NCBI GenBank assembly: GCA_003665825.1
Contig: QPFY01000009.1
Location: 1 to 64,000, forward strand
Reading direction: 5' to 3'
Source of the DNA: Microbotryum silenes-acaulis
Lineage: Eukaryota > Basidiomycota > Microbotryomycetes > Microbotryales > Microbotryaceae
Length of the DNA stretch: 64,000 nt
Shown here piece after piece: positions 1 to 11,616 of this stretch (position 1 is the stretch's first letter; each line of letters begins with the position of its first letter). Position numbers and translations under genes: made by a program. The notes under the pieces were generated by a model that was not told the DNA's origin, did not search any database, and worked only from the letters and a program-made list of their open reading frames with translations.

Positions 1-901
1 GCGGAATACATCCTCGGCATCCAAATCCGCCGCCTGGACGACGGCTCCATTGCCCTATCCCAGGAACGCTACATCATGGACGTGCTCGCCCGTTTCACTT
101 CGACACCACGACACGCGGCGCTACGTGCCAATGACGCCCGGCCTCTCGCTCACGGCAGTTCCGGGTCAAGGAACGGAGCGCATTCGATCGTGTACCTACA
201 AGCCATTGGCTCCCTCCTGTACATTTCCCTTGGCACTCGACCCGACATTGCCTTCGCCGTCTCGTACTTGTCCCGGTTCGCCAACAACCCTGGCCGCCGT
301 CATTGGATTGCCGTCAAACACGTCCTTCGCTACCTTCGCGCCACGTACCGCGATGAGCTACTCTAACGCCCGCGGTCCAGCCAAAGTTACGGGTGTGGTT
401 GGGTATTCCGATGCGAACTGGGGTGCCTGCGTCGACACGTCCATCTCCACAATGGGCTTCGTTTTTTACTTGGCCGGCTCCGCCGTCTCTTGGTCATCGA
501 ACGTCAGACTCGGGTGGCGGATTCCACCACTGATGCCGAATACCTCGCCTTGTCGCACGCTGGTAAGGAAGCGATTTACCTTACGCAACTCCTCTCCGAG
601 CTCCACGTTCGCCCGATCGATGCAGCTCACATCTTCACCGACAACGAGGCCGCGGCCGCCGTCGCTCACGACCCCGTTCGCACCTCCGGCACTCGACACA
701 TACGCCTCCGCGAGCATTTTGTCCGCGACATGGTCAACCGAGGCGATATCTCCCTCTCACACGTTGGCACAGCGGACATGGTTGCGGACCTATTCACCAA
801 AGCGCTGGGTCCCAAGATTTTGGTATACATTGCTATGCTCTAGGCCTCCGGGACGCGGCACCCACGGCTCAAGTCTACCTCGCGTTCGCGTGGGGGGGGG
901 G
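1..901 (+). pseudogene. Copia family A, element A1: RT thumb and RNase H fragment
   Basis: This is the 3' end of an A-family polyprotein, cut by the window edge. It corresponds base for base to 7849-8750 of element A3. It covers the end of reverse transcriptase and the RNase H domain ([33 protein letters not shown]). Compared with A3 it has single-base indels at about 91, 125, 189, 365, 502, 823 and 850, mostly in short homopolymers, so no frame stays open. It ends at a G-tract (polypurine tract) abutting the LTR at 902. The breaks look more like uncorrected consensus errors than old mutations, because A2 and A3 further in are nearly identical to each other. Confidence 0.9.
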
Positions 902-1233
902 TGTGAGGAATCCACTCTCCGCTCGGGTCAGGACTTAGGCGCGCGGAGCGAGCCGGGCGCATCGGCCCAGGACTTAGGCGCGCGGAGCGAGCCGGGCGCA
1001 TCGGCCCAGGACTTAGGCGCGCGCGCAGCGAGCCTGGCACATTGGCTCAGCCCCGAGGCTCGCTGGCTGAGGACTTGGGGCGCGCGGCTCCCTTTACTGT
1101 TAGATTCCTATTCATCACTCTTGGCTATAACTACATCGCTGACGTAGTAGAGTTGATCGAATAGGTATGTTGAAATGAGATTCATCACTCTTGGCTATAA
1201 CTACATCGCTGACGTAGTAGAGTTGATCGAATA
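902..1233 (+). repeat. Family A LTR shared by A1 (3') and A2 (5')
   Basis: The LTR begins TGTGAGGAATCC and ends TTGATCGAATA. It is bounded on the left by a polypurine tract and on the right by the primer site GGTTATAAGCCC. Inside are three copies of a repeat of about 40 bp (core GGACTTAGGCGCGCGGAGCG). The 3' end carries a direct duplication of about 55 bp separated by a linker starting GTATGT. One LTR serving two internal regions shows that A1 and A2 are joined by LTR-LTR recombination. Confidence 0.92.
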
Positions 1234-1234
1234 G
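1165..1234 (+). other. Intron-like GT-AG unit at the LTR end
   Basis: This 70-bp stretch starts GTATGT, has GCTGAC (branch-point-like) about 30 nt before its end, and finishes GAATAG. The last 55 bp repeat the LTR sequence just upstream. Removing it leaves the LTR end directly joined to the primer site. It recurs at 4113-4182, 11478-11547 and 17746-17815, and on the minus strand in A4, A6 and the solo LTR at 32532-32762. It is missing from other A LTRs. Splicing is inferred, not shown. Confidence 0.6.
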
Positions 1235-1251
1235 GTTATAAGCCCACGAGC
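1234..1251 (+). other. Primer binding site of A2 (anticodon-arm type)
   Basis: GGTTATAAGCCCACGAGC directly follows the LTR. Its complement contains GGGCTTATAACC, the shape of a tRNA anticodon arm with loop CTTATAA (anticodon UAU, Ile). It lacks the TGG of a site pairing with a tRNA CCA end. Drosophila copia similarly uses an internal fragment of a tRNA as primer. The tRNA identity is inference. Confidence 0.65.
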
Positions 1252-3767
1252 TACCAGCCCCGCCGCTTGAAATTTTTCCCTCGAGCCCAGCCACTCGAGC
1301 CGCCCCAGCCCATCGCACCATCGCAGCATGGACAGCTCCCCCGCCCCGCCTTCGCCCCCCAGGGACATCAGCTCCCCTGACCCTTCGATCAGCGTGCAAA
1401 TCGCCACGCTACAGGCACAGCTTGCCGCTCTACAGGCCTCACAGCCCCCTGCCGCCGCCGCCGCCTCCCCGCCCGTCACTGCCACGCAGGCAAACACCGC
1501 CACCGCATCAAAAGTCGTGTTCCCCAAGCACGCTCGCCTTGACGGCCCTAAGTCGTTTACAAACTGGTTACGTCAACTCCGTCTCGCGCTTCCAAATCAA
1601 GCCCGTGGTTACGTTCTTGACGGTGTCATTCCCCCGACGTGGACGGCCGACCAGCTTGCCGCCCGTGACGACGCCCGCGCGTGAAATCATCGTTGGCTCG
1701 ATCGACTCAGCCGACGTCTCAGCCACCCTCGACACCATCCCCAGCGACGACCTGTCGGCACCACGCATCTTCGCCGCACTCAAGGCTCGTTTCGCACCGG
1801 ACGACGCCACTCGTACCCTCGAGTTGTTCGCCCGCCTTTGGGACTTCAGGAAGATGCCTGCCTCCGTCGAGGCGTACGACACGTGGCTCCGTGAATACAT
1901 GTCGATCGCGCAGGAAATCCGCGACGCCAAAACCTCGCTCAACGACGTGCTCGCCACTCACGTGCTCGCCATGGTCCCACCCTGCCTCGACAGCTTCCGA
2001 CTCACGTTCACGGACGAGCAGCGCAACCAACGCGACCTCCCGGAACTCACGACGCTGACGGATCGCATTCGCATCCAGCTTCGCTCGGCGGGACTCTCGT
2101 CATCGCACTCGGCCATGCTCGCCACCGCCTCCCCTTGTCCCGCCTGCCGCGCCCCCGGCCACCGTCTGCGCGACTGCACCTCACGGGCGACACACCCGCC
2201 CGCCGGCCCCTGCCGCCGCTGCCACAAGAAAGGTCACTGGGCCCTCGACTGCAAGCACCGGGGCGAACAGAAACACACCGGCGACGACAACCAGGACGAC
2301 ACGTCTCTCCCCGCCGCTCAACAGCCTAACATCGGCTATTTCGCCTCCTGCCTGTTCGCTCGCCGGCAACTCCCGACTGACGCCTTTGTAGTCGACTCGG
2401 GCGCCACGGCACACATGGTCGCCGATCGCTCTCTATTCACGGCTTATCGCCAGACGGCGCACACCAAGATCGGCGGCATCGCCGGCGGTATCACGGCCAT
2501 TGGTATGGGGGACGTAGCGTTCGTTGCCAAGACCGGACATCCGATCACGCTGCGTGGCGTTCTGCACACGCCGGGCCTCCACGTCAACCTCCTCTCTGTT
2601 TCTCGCCTCTGCGACACCGACCGCGTTCGACTCGCCTTCACCAGCGACGGCATCGACATCGCCAAGGACGGCCAGGCCATTGCTCACGGTACCAGGGTTA
2701 ACGACGGTCTCTACCTTTTGGACGCGGATCACACCAAGTGTCAGCAGCTTGCCCTTCTCTCGCGTTCTGAGTCTACCGTGCCCCTGCTTACCCTTCACCG
2801 CTGCCTCGGCCATCTTGCCCCATCCTCTATACAGAAGATGATCGCCGCAGGTTTGCTGGACGGGTTTGGGGCCGGGTACAGTGACAAAGACGTAGAGGAG
2901 TTTGTTTGCAATGCTTGCCTTGGTTCCAAAGGCCACCGTCTTCCTTTTCCCGACTCTGAGTCGCATTCCCCCGAGAGACTCGGCCTCGTGCACAGCGATG
3001 TCCTTTCGTTCCCCACTCCGTCCTTGACCGGGAAGCGCTACCTTGTCACATTTCTTGACGACCACTCTCGCAAACTCTGGGCATACGCGATCGATCACAA
3101 AAGCGACGTCTTCCCGACCTTCCAGACTTGGCTCGCCGAAGTGGAGTTAGAGACGAACGCGCGTTTAAAAACCCTTCGCACTGACAACGGCGGGGAGTAC
3201 CGATCGAACGCATTCACGGAGTTCTGCAAGTCCAGGGGCATTCGTCGTCAATACTCTATCCCCTACACACCTCAGCAAAACGGTCGTGCCGAACGTGTCA
3301 ATCTCTCCATTGTCGAGGGCATCCTCGCCCTCCTTGCTGACTCCCATCTGCCGGCCACCTTTTGGGATGAAGCGGCTGCGTACTTCGTTTATTGCAAAAA
3401 CAGGTGCTCACACTCAGCTTTGGCCAAACAGACTCCAGAATCCGTTTGGAACGGCCGACGCACCACCACCACCGCCCTCCACCCGTTCGGCTGCGCGGCC
3501 TGGCTCACGGTCGCGCCGGACCTTCGCAGCAAGCTCGACCCCAAGGCCGCGCGCGTGATCTTCACCGGTTACGACCTCGCCTCCAAGGCTTTCCGTTTCT
3601 TCGACCATTATACCAACAAGGTTGTGATTGGCCGAAATGCCACCTTCCTCGACGACGACTTCCCCGGCCTCCCAATCAACACGCCCGTCGATGTGGACAA
3701 CACCGAACGCCAGTTCGTCATTCCCGCCGACACGCCCGCCCCCGCCGTCAAGACGAGGACCCCACTA

Positions 3768-3873
3768 GTAAGGTCGGCGCACATGGACGTCTCATCCTCT
3801 CTTGATGATTCTGCCATGAGCGCCGTTGACGTGGCCCCAGGGTACACTGGCGGATCCTTACTTAATTCTACAG
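3768..3873 (+). other. 106-bp intron-like island between INT and RT (A2)
   Basis: The island starts GTAAGGTCGG and ends CTTACTTAATTCTACAG: a good 5' splice site, branch point and 3' splice site. It is in frame and open when retained. It has 106 bases (3n+1), so splicing would move the downstream frame. The same block occurs in every A and B copy that covers this region; see the findings. Confidence 0.5.
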
Positions 3874-3886
3874 ATATCAGCCCCTC

Positions 3887-3891
3887 GCCGT
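3887..3891 (+). repeat. Target site duplication GCCGT (left copy) of A3
   Basis: GCCGT at 3887-3891 is repeated at 9300-9304. Joining the flanks rebuilds the uninterrupted sequence seen at 6829-6850. Confidence 0.93.
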
Positions 3892-4181
3892 TGTGAGGAA
3901 TCCACTCTCCGCTCGGGTCAGGACTTAGGCGCGCGGAGCGAGCCGGGCGCATCGGCCCAGGACTTAGGCGCGCGCAGCGAGCCTGGCACATTGGCTCAGC
4001 CCCGAGGCTCGCTGGCTGAGGACTTGGGGCGCGCGGCTCCCTTACTGTTAGATTCCTATTCATCACTCTTGGCTATAACTACATCGCTGACGTAGTAGAG
4101 TTGATCGAATAGGTATGTTGAAATGAGATTCATCACTCTTGGCTATAACTACATCGCTGACGTAGTAGAGTTGATCGAATA
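3892..4181 (+). repeat. A3 5' LTR
   Basis: TGTGAGG...GAATA with two copies of the 40-bp repeat, and the intron-like terminal duplication with linker GTATGTTGAAATGAG. Confidence 0.93.
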
Positions 4182-4182
4182 G
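4113..4182 (+). other. Intron-like GT-AG unit in the A3 5' LTR
   Basis: GTATGT at 4113, CTGAC branch-like motif at about 4157-4161, AG at 4181-4182; 70 bp. The segment from about 4128 to the end copies 4058-4112. Excision would leave the LTR end next to the primer site unchanged. Confidence 0.6.
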
Positions 4183-4275
4183 GTTATAAGCCCACGAGCT
4201 ACCAGCCCCGCCGCTTGAAATTTTTCCCTCGAGCCCAGCCACTCGAGCCGCCCCAGCCCATCGCACCATCGCAGC

Positions 4276-7200
4276 ATGGACAGCTCCCCCGCCCCGCCTT
4301 CGCCCCCAGGGACATCAGCTCCCCTGACCCTTCGATCAGCGTGCAAATCGCCACGCTACAGGCACAGCTTGCCGCTCTACAGGCCTCACAGCCCCCTGCC
4401 GCCGCCGCCGCCTCCCCGCCCGTCACTGCCACGCAGGCAAACACCGCCACCGCATCAAAAGTCGTGTTCCCCAAGCACGCTCGCCTTGACGGCCCTAAGT
4501 CGTTTACAAACTGGTTACGTCAACTCCGTCTCGCGCTTCCAAATCAAGCCCGTGGTTACGTTCTTGACGGTGTCATTCCCCCGACGTGGACGGCCGACCA
4601 GCTTGCCGCCCGTGACGACGCCGCGCGTGAAATCATCGTTGGCTCGATCGACTCAGCCGACGTCTCAGCCACCCTCGACACCATCCCCAGCGACGACCTG
4701 TCGGCACCACGCATCTTCGCCGCACTCAAGGCTCGTTTCGCACCGGACGACGCCACTCGTACCCTCGAGTTGTTCGCCCGCCTTTGGGACTTCAGGAAGA
4801 TGCCTGCCTCCGTCGAGGCGTACGACACGTGGCTCCGTGAATACATGTCGATCGCGCAGGAAATCCGCGACGCCAAAACCTCGCTCAACGACGTGCTCGC
4901 CACTCACGTGCTCGCCATGGTCCCACCCTGCCTCGACAGCTTCCGACTCACGTTCACGGACGAGCAGCGCAACCAACGCGACCTCCCGGAACTCACGACG
5001 CTGACGGATCGCATTCGCATCCAGCTTCGCTCGGCGGGACTCTCGTCATCGCACTCGGCCATGCTCGCCACCGCCTCCCCTTGTCCCGCCTGCCGCGCCC
5101 CCGGCCACCGTCTGCGCGACTGCACCTCACGGGCGACACACCCGCCCGCCGGCCCCTGCCGCCGCTGCCACAAGAAAGGTCACTGGGCCCTCGACTGCAA
5201 GCACCGGGGCGAACAGAAACACACCGGCGACGACAACCAGGACGACACGTCTCTCCCCGCCGCTCAACAGCCTAACATCGGCTATTTCGCCTCCTGCCTG
5301 TTCGCTCGCCGGCAACTCCCGACTGACGCCTTTGTAGTCGACTCGGGCGCCACGGCACACATGGTCGCCGATCGCTCTCTATTCACGGCTTATCGCCAGA
5401 CGGCGCACACCAAGATCGGCGGCATCGCCGGCGGTATCACGGCCATTGGTATGGGGGACGTAGCGTTCGTTGCCAAGACCGGACATCCGATCACGCTGCG
5501 TGGCGTTCTGCACACGCCGGGCCTCCACGTCAACCTCCTCTCTGTTTCTCGCCTCTGCGACACCGACCGCGTTCGACTCGCCTTCACCAGCGACGGCATC
5601 GACATCGCCAAGGACGGCCAGGCCATTGCTCACGGTACCAGGGTTAACGACGGTCTCTACCTTTTGGACGCGGATCACACCAAGTGTCAGCAGCTTGCCC
5701 TTCTCTCGCGTTCTGAGTCTACCGTGCCCCTGCTTACCCTTCACCGCTGCCTCGGCCATCTTGCCCCATCCTCTATACAGAAGATGATCGCCGCAGGTTT
5801 GCTGGACGGGTTTGGGGCCGGGTACAGTGACAAAGACGTAGAGGAGTTTGTTTGCAATGCTTGCCTTGGTTCCAAAGGCCACCGTCTTCCTTTTCCCGAC
5901 TCTGAGTCGCATTCCCCCGAGAGACTCGGCCTCGTGCACAGCGATGTCCTTTCGTTCCCCACTCCGTCCTTGACCGGGAAGCGCTACCTTGTCACATTTC
6001 TTGACGACCACTCTCGCAAACTCTGGGCATACGCGATCGATCACAAAAGCGACGTCTTCCCGACCTTCCAGACTTGGCTCGCCGAAGTGGAGTTAGAGAC
6101 GAACGCGCGTTTAAAAACCCTTCGCACTGACAACGGCGGGGAGTACCGATCGAACGCATTCACGGAGTTCTGCAAGTCCAGGGGCATTCGTCGTCAATAC
6201 TCTATCCCCTACACACCTCAGCAAAACGGTCGTGCCGAACGTGTCAATCTCTCCATTGTCGAGGGCATCCTCGCCCTCCTTGCTGACTCCCATCTGCCGG
6301 CCACCTTTTGGGATGAAGCGGCTGCGTACTTCGTTTATTGCAAAAACAGGTGCTCACACTCAGCTTTGGCCAAACAGACTCCAGAATCCGTTTGGAACGG
6401 CCGACGCACCACCACCACCGCCCTCCACCCGTTCGGCTGCGCGGCCTGGCTCACGGTCGCGCCGGACCTTCGCAGCAAGCTCGACCCCAAGGCCGCGCGC
6501 GTGATCTTCACCGGTTACGACCTCGCCTCCAAGGCTTTCCGTTTCTTCGACCATTATACCAACAAGGTTGTGATTGGCCGAAATGCCACCTTCCTCGACG
6601 ACGACTTCCCCGGCCTCCCAATCAACACGCCCGTCGATGTGGACAACACCGAACGCCAGTTCGTCATTCCCGCCGACACGCCCGCCCCCGCCGTCAAGAC
6701 GAGGACCCCACTAGTAAGGTCGGCGCACATGGACGTCTCATCCTCTCTTGATGATTCTGCCATGAGCGCCGTTGACGTGGCCCCAGGGTACACTGGCGGA
6801 TCCTTACTTAATTCTACAGATATCAGCCCCTCGCCGTCCCCGTCGCTTGTCCCGCTTTCGTCGCCCGCCACGTCCTCGGCCGGAGGACCGTCCCTCGATG
6901 ACTCGGACGACCCGCTTGACCTCCTCAACTCCAACACCGCGGTTCGCCTCAACCTGATGGACGTACATCGATCCGACGACGACACCCTGGTGACGCCCGC
7001 ACCCGCCATTGCCCCCGCTGAACAGCCCTCCGATGACGACTCCCCTGATGAGATCGATTTCCTCTCTCGCCACCACCGCGCCTTCATCGCCACAGACGAC
7101 GACGACCCCACCCTCGACGCCATCGAGCCCGTCAAGTCGATTACTAGCGATCCTCAGACCTGGCGCGAAGCAATGTCCAGCGACGAGCACGACATCTGGG

Positions 7201-8993
7201 CTCAGGCTGCCGCCGCCGAGTTCACCGCCATGCGCGACGACTTCAAGGTGTTCACCATCGAGCCTCGATCCTCCGTACCACCGGGCGCCACTATCGTCAC
7301 CTCCAAGTTCGTCTGGAAGACCAAACGCGACGCACGCGGCGAAGTCACGGGGCACAAGGCACGTCTCGTAGCGCAAGGTAACCGACAACGCGACGGCATC
7401 GACTTCTCGGAGACTTTCGCACCCGTCGCCCGGTTCTCCTCCATTCGCTGCCTCCTTGCCCTCGCCGCTGCCAATGGTTACCACGTTCATCAGGCCGACA
7501 TCGACAAGGCTTACCTCCACGGCGAGCTCGATCACGATATCTGGATGACGACGCCACGAGGTTTCGACTTCCCAAGTGATAAGATTCTCCGCCTGCGGCG
7601 CTCAATCTACGGTCTCAAGCAGGCCGGTCGCATCTGGAATCGCCACATTGACACATCACTCAGGAGTCTCGGGTACAAGGCAACGGGCACTGATCACTGC
7701 ATTTACTCTCACATTGATGATCAGCAACGGCCCCATTATATCGCCTTGTATGTCGACGATCTCCTCATTGTCAGCCCCGCCCTCGACGAGATCGAACGCG
7801 TCATCTCCGGCCTCGAACAACGATACGGCGTCAAACGACTCGGCCCCGCGGAATACATCCTCGGCATCCAAATCCGCCGCCTGGACGACGGCTCCATTGC
7901 CCTATCCCAGGAACGCTACATCATGGACGTGCTCGCCCGGTTTCACTTCGACACCACGACACGCGGCGCTACGGTGCCAATGACGCCCGGCCTCTCGCTC
8001 ACGGCAGTTCCGGGTCAAGGAACGGAGCGCATTCGATCGTGGTACCTACAAGCCATTGGCTCCCTCCTGTACATTTCCCTTGGCACTCGACCCGACATTG
8101 CCTTCGCCGTCTCGTACTTGTCCCGGTTCGCCAACAACCCTGGCCGCCGTCATTGGATTGCCGTCAAACACGTCCTTCGCTACCTTCGCGCCACGTACCG
8201 CGATGAGCTACTCTACGCCCGCGGTCCAGCCAAAGTTACGGGTGTGGTTGGGTATTCCGATGCGAACTGGGGTGCCTGCGTCGACACGTCCATCTCCACA
8301 ATGGGCTTCGTCTTTTACTTGGCCGGCTCCGCCGTCTCTTGGTCATCGAAGCGTCAGACTCGGGTGGCGGATTCCACCACTGATGCCGAATACCTCGCCT
8401 TGTCGCACGCTGGTAAGGAAGCGATTTACCTTACGCAACTCCTCTCCGAGCTCCACGTTCGCCCGATCGATGCAGCTCACATCTTCACCGACAACGAGGC
8501 CGCGGCCGCCGTCGCTCACGACCCCGTTCGCACCTCCGGCACTCGACACATACGCCTCCGCGAGCATTTTGTCCGCGACATGGTCAACCGAGGCGATATC
8601 TCCCTCTCACACGTTGGCACAGCGGACATGGTTGCGGACCTATTCACCAAAGCGCTGGGTCCCAAGATTTTTGGTATACATTGCTATGCTCTAGGCCTCC
8701 GGACGCGGCACCCACGGCTCAAGTCTACCTCGCGTTCGCGTGGGGGGGGGTGTGAGGAATCCACTCTCCGCTCGGGTCAGGACTTAGGCGCGCGGAGCGA
8801 GCCGGGCGCATCGGCCCAGGACTTAGGCGCGCGGAGCGAGCCGGGCGCATCGGCCCAGGACTTAGGCGCGCGCAGCGAGCCTGGCACATTGGCTCAGCCC
8901 CGAGGCTCGCTGGCTGAGGACTTGGGGCGCGCGGCTCCCTTACTGTTAGATTCCTATTCATCACTCTTGGCTATAACTACATCGCTGACGTAG
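4276..8993 (+). CDS. A3 Gag-Pol polyprotein (copia), start out of frame by one base
   Basis: The family start ATG is at 4276. A run of five C at about 4303, where the other copies have six, puts it one base out of the main frame; otherwise the frame is open to 8993. In family numbering: CCHC knuckles near residues 270 and 295, protease DSGATAHM near 356, integrase HHCC from about 489 to 526, DDE near 556, 618 and 654 (35 residues between the second D and E, as usual), RT YVDD near 1158, RNase H SDANWGA near 1326 and DAEY near 1369. The polyprotein would make capsid, protease, integrase and RT/RNase H. With nine G in the polypurine tract the frame runs on through the 3' LTR for 81 codons; copies with ten G stop at TGA within the first five LTR bases. 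The C deletion may be real or a homopolymer error. Confidence 0.9.
6714..6819 (+). other. 106-bp intron-like island in A3
   Basis: Same sequence as 3768-3873. If it were spliced, the product would end 45-50 codons later in an Arg/Pro-rich tail (stop at about 6957), giving Gag-PR-INT without RT. If retained, the full Gag-Pol is read. Confidence 0.5.
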
Positions 8994-9299
8994 TAGAGTT
9001 GATCGAATAGGTATGTTGAAATGAGATTCATCACTCTTGGACTTAGGCGCGCGGAGCGAGCCGGGCGCATCGGCCCAGGACTTAGGCGCGCGCAGCGAGC
9101 CTGGCACATTGGCTCAGCCCCGAGGCTCGCTGGCTGAGGACTTGGGGCGCGCGGCTCCCTTACTGTTAGATTCCTATTCATCACTCTTGGCTATAACTAC
9201 ATCGCTGACGTAGTAGAGTTGATCGAATAGGTATGTTGAAATGAGATTCATCACTCTTGGCTATAACTACATCGCTGACGTAGTAGAGTTGATCGAATA
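8751..9299 (+). repeat. A3 3' LTR, enlarged by a partial duplication
   Basis: A full LTR runs from 8751. At about 9040 the second terminal repeat breaks off (CACTCTTGG) and joins a further LTR body (ACTTAGGCGCGCGGAG) that continues to GAATA at 9299. This is tandem partial LTR duplication, probably by unequal recombination. Confidence 0.88.
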
Positions 9300-9304
9300 G
9301 CCGT

Positions 9305-11460
9305 CCCCGTCGCTTGTCCCGCTTTCGTCGCCCGCCACGTCCTCGGCCGGAGGACCGTCCCTCGATGACTCGGACGACCCGCTTGACCTCCTCAACTCCA
9401 ACACCGCGGTTCGCCTCAACCTGATGGACGTACATCGATCCGACGACGACACCCTGGTGACGCCCGCACCCGCCATTGCCCCCGCTGAACAGCCCTCCGA
9501 TGACGACTCCCCTGATGAGATCGATTTCCTCTCTCGCCACCACCGCGCCTTCATCGCCACAGACGACGACGACCCCACCCTCGACGCCATCGAGCCCGTC
9601 AAGTCGATTACTAGCGATCCTCAGACCTGGCGCGAAGCAATGTCCAGCGACGAGCACGACATCTGGGCTCAGGCTGCCGCCGCCGAGTTCACCGCCATGC
9701 GCGACGACTTCAAGGTGTTCACCATCGAGCCTCGATCCTCCGTACCACCGGGCGCCACTATCGTCACCTCCAAGTTCGTCTGGAAGACCAAACGCGACGC
9801 ACGCGGCGAAGTCACGGGGCACAAGGCACGTCTCGTAGCGCAAGGTAACCGACAACGCGACGGCATCGACTTCTCGGAGACTTTCGCACCCGTCGCCCGG
9901 TTCTCCTCCATTCGCTGCCTCCTTGCCCTCGCCGCTGCCAATGGTTACCACGTTCATCAGGCCGACATCGACAAGGCTTACCTCCACGGCGAGCTCGATC
10001 ACGATATCTGGATGACGACGCCACGAGGTTTCGACTTCCCAAGTGATAAGATTCTCCGCCTGCGGCGCTCAATCTACGGTCTCAAGCAGGCCGGTCGCAT
10101 CTGGAATCGCCACATTGACACATCACTCAGGAGTCTCGGGTACAAGGCAACGGGCACTGATCACTGCATTTACTCTCACATTGATGATCAGCAACGGCCC
10201 CATTATATCGCCTTGTATGTCGACGATCTCCTCATTGTCAGCCCCGCCCTCGACGAGATCGAACGCGTCATCTCCGGCCTCGAACAACGATACGGCGTCA
10301 AACGACTCGGCCCCGCGGAATACATCCTCGGCATCCAAATCCGCCGCCTGGACGACGGCTCCATTGCCCTATCCCAGGAACGCTACATCATGGACGTGCT
10401 CGCCCGGTTTCACTTCGACACCACGACACGCGGCGCTACGGTGCCAATGACGCCCGGCCTCTCGCTCACGGCAGTTCCGGGTCAAGGAACGGAGCGCATT
10501 CGATCGTGGTACCTACAAGCCATTGGCTCCCTCCTGTACATTTCCCTTGGCACTCGACCCGACATTGCCTTCGCCGTCTCGTACTTGTCCCGGTTCGCCA
10601 ACAACCCTGGCCGCCGTCATTGGATTGCCGTCAAACACGTCCTTCGCTACCTTCGCGCCACGTACCGCGATGAGCTACTCTACGCCCGCGGTCCAGCCAA
10701 AGTTACGGGTGTGGTTGGGTATTCCGATGCGAACTGGGGTGCCTGCGTCGACACGTCCATCTCCACAATGGGCTTCGTCTTTTACTTGGCCGGCTCCGCC
10801 GTCTCTTGGTCATCGAAGCGTCAGACTCGGGTGGCGGATTCCACCACTGATGCCGAATACCTCGCCTTGTCGCACGCTGGTAAGGAAGCGATTTACCTTA
10901 CGCAACTCCTCTCCGAGCTCCACGTTCGCCCGATCGATGCAGCTCACATCTTCACCGACAACGAGGCCGCGGCCGCCGTCGCTCACGACCCCGTTCGCAC
11001 CTCCGGCACTCGACACATACGCCTCCGCGAGCATTTTGTCCGCGACATGGTCAACCGAGGCGATATCTCCCTCTCACACGTTGGCACAGCGGACATGGTT
11101 GCGGACCTATTCACCAAAGCGCTGGGTCCCAAGATTTTTGGTATACATTGCTATGCTCTAGGCCTCCGGACGCGGCACCCACGGCTCAAGTCTACCTCGC
11201 GTTCGCGTGGGGGGGGGTGTGAGGAATCCACTCTCCGCTCGGGTCAGGACTTAGGCGCGCGGAGCGAGCCGGGCGCATCGGCCCAGGACTTAGGCGCGCG
11301 GAGCGAGCCGGGCGCATCGGCCCAGGACTTAGGCGCGCGCAGCGAGCCTGGCACATTGGCTCAGCCCCGAGGCTCGCTGGCTGAGGACTTGGGGCGCGCG
11401 GCTCCCTTACTGTTAGATTCCTATTCATCACTCTTGGCTATAACTACATCGCTGACGTAG
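9305..11460 (+). pseudogene. A2 RT-RNase H half (continues 1328-3891)
   Basis: The A2 frame resumes right after the second GCCGT and stays open through RT ([24 protein letters not shown]) and RNase H ([28 protein letters not shown]). It then passes through nine G into the 3' LTR and stops at 11458-11460. This half is undamaged. Only the upstream frameshift and the A3 insertion make the gene defective. Confidence 0.9.
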
Positions 11461-11616
11461 TAGAGTTGATCGAATAGGTATGTTGAAATGAGATTCATCA
11501 CTCTTGGCTATAACTACATCGCTGACGTAGTAGAGTTGATCGAATAGGTATGTTGAAATGAGATTCATCACTCTTGGCTATAACTACATCGCTGACGTAG
11601 TAGAGTTGATCGAATA
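11218..11616 (+). repeat. A2 3' LTR with two intron-like units
   Basis: TGTGAGG at 11218. The end repeat is present three times, separated by two GTATGT linkers (units from 11478 and 11548). The LTR ends at GAATA (11616) and is joined head to head, without a spacer, to an inverted A LTR lacking its first 14 bases. This is a recombination junction, not an insertion: no target duplication is visible. Confidence 0.88.

Larger units (their letters stand above)
1328..3891 (+). pseudogene. A2 gag-PR-INT, frameshifted and split by A3
   Basis: This is the 5' half of an A-family Gag-Pol. The start is the family ATG ([15 protein letters not shown]). An extra C at about 1675 (GACGCCCGCG versus GACGCCGCG in A3) shifts the frame after about 116 codons. 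From there the original frame stays open to 3891, with two CCHC knuckles ([28 protein letters not shown]), protease DSGATAHM, the integrase zinc finger (HRCLGH...CNAC) and the catalytic DDE set. The coding sequence is interrupted at 3891 by element A3 and resumes at 9305. Apart from the frameshift it is almost identical to A3, so A3 inserted recently into a close relative. Confidence 0.9.
3892..9299 (+). mobile_element. Complete copia retrotransposon A3 (family A)
   Basis: A3 has a 5' LTR (3892-4181), primer site (4182-4199), one long Gag-Pol ORF, polypurine tract (t plus nine G before 8751) and a 3' LTR (8751-9299). It is flanked by the 5-bp duplication GCCGT and lies inside A2. Domain order Gag-PR-INT-RT-RH marks it as Ty1/copia. 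The 3' LTR is longer than the 5' one because a second partial LTR copy is fused into it near 9040, so it has rearranged since insertion. Confidence 0.95.

Noticed and set aside
902..1090. Evenly repeated ~40-bp GC-rich units resembling a small CRISPR array
   Set aside because: The repeats are contiguous LTR minisatellite units without unique spacers; they vary in number between LTR copies and no cas-like gene exists.
1234..1251. tRNA gene remnants at the GGTTATNAGCCC motifs
   Set aside because: Only an anticodon-arm-sized match is present, always next to an LTR end; no acceptor, D or T arms. They are primer sites.
2433..3098. 221-codon minus-strand ORF antisense to A integrase (repeated at every A copy)
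   Set aside because: Recurs only because GC-rich codons keep the antisense frame open; it has no recognisable domain and follows the sense gene's constraints.
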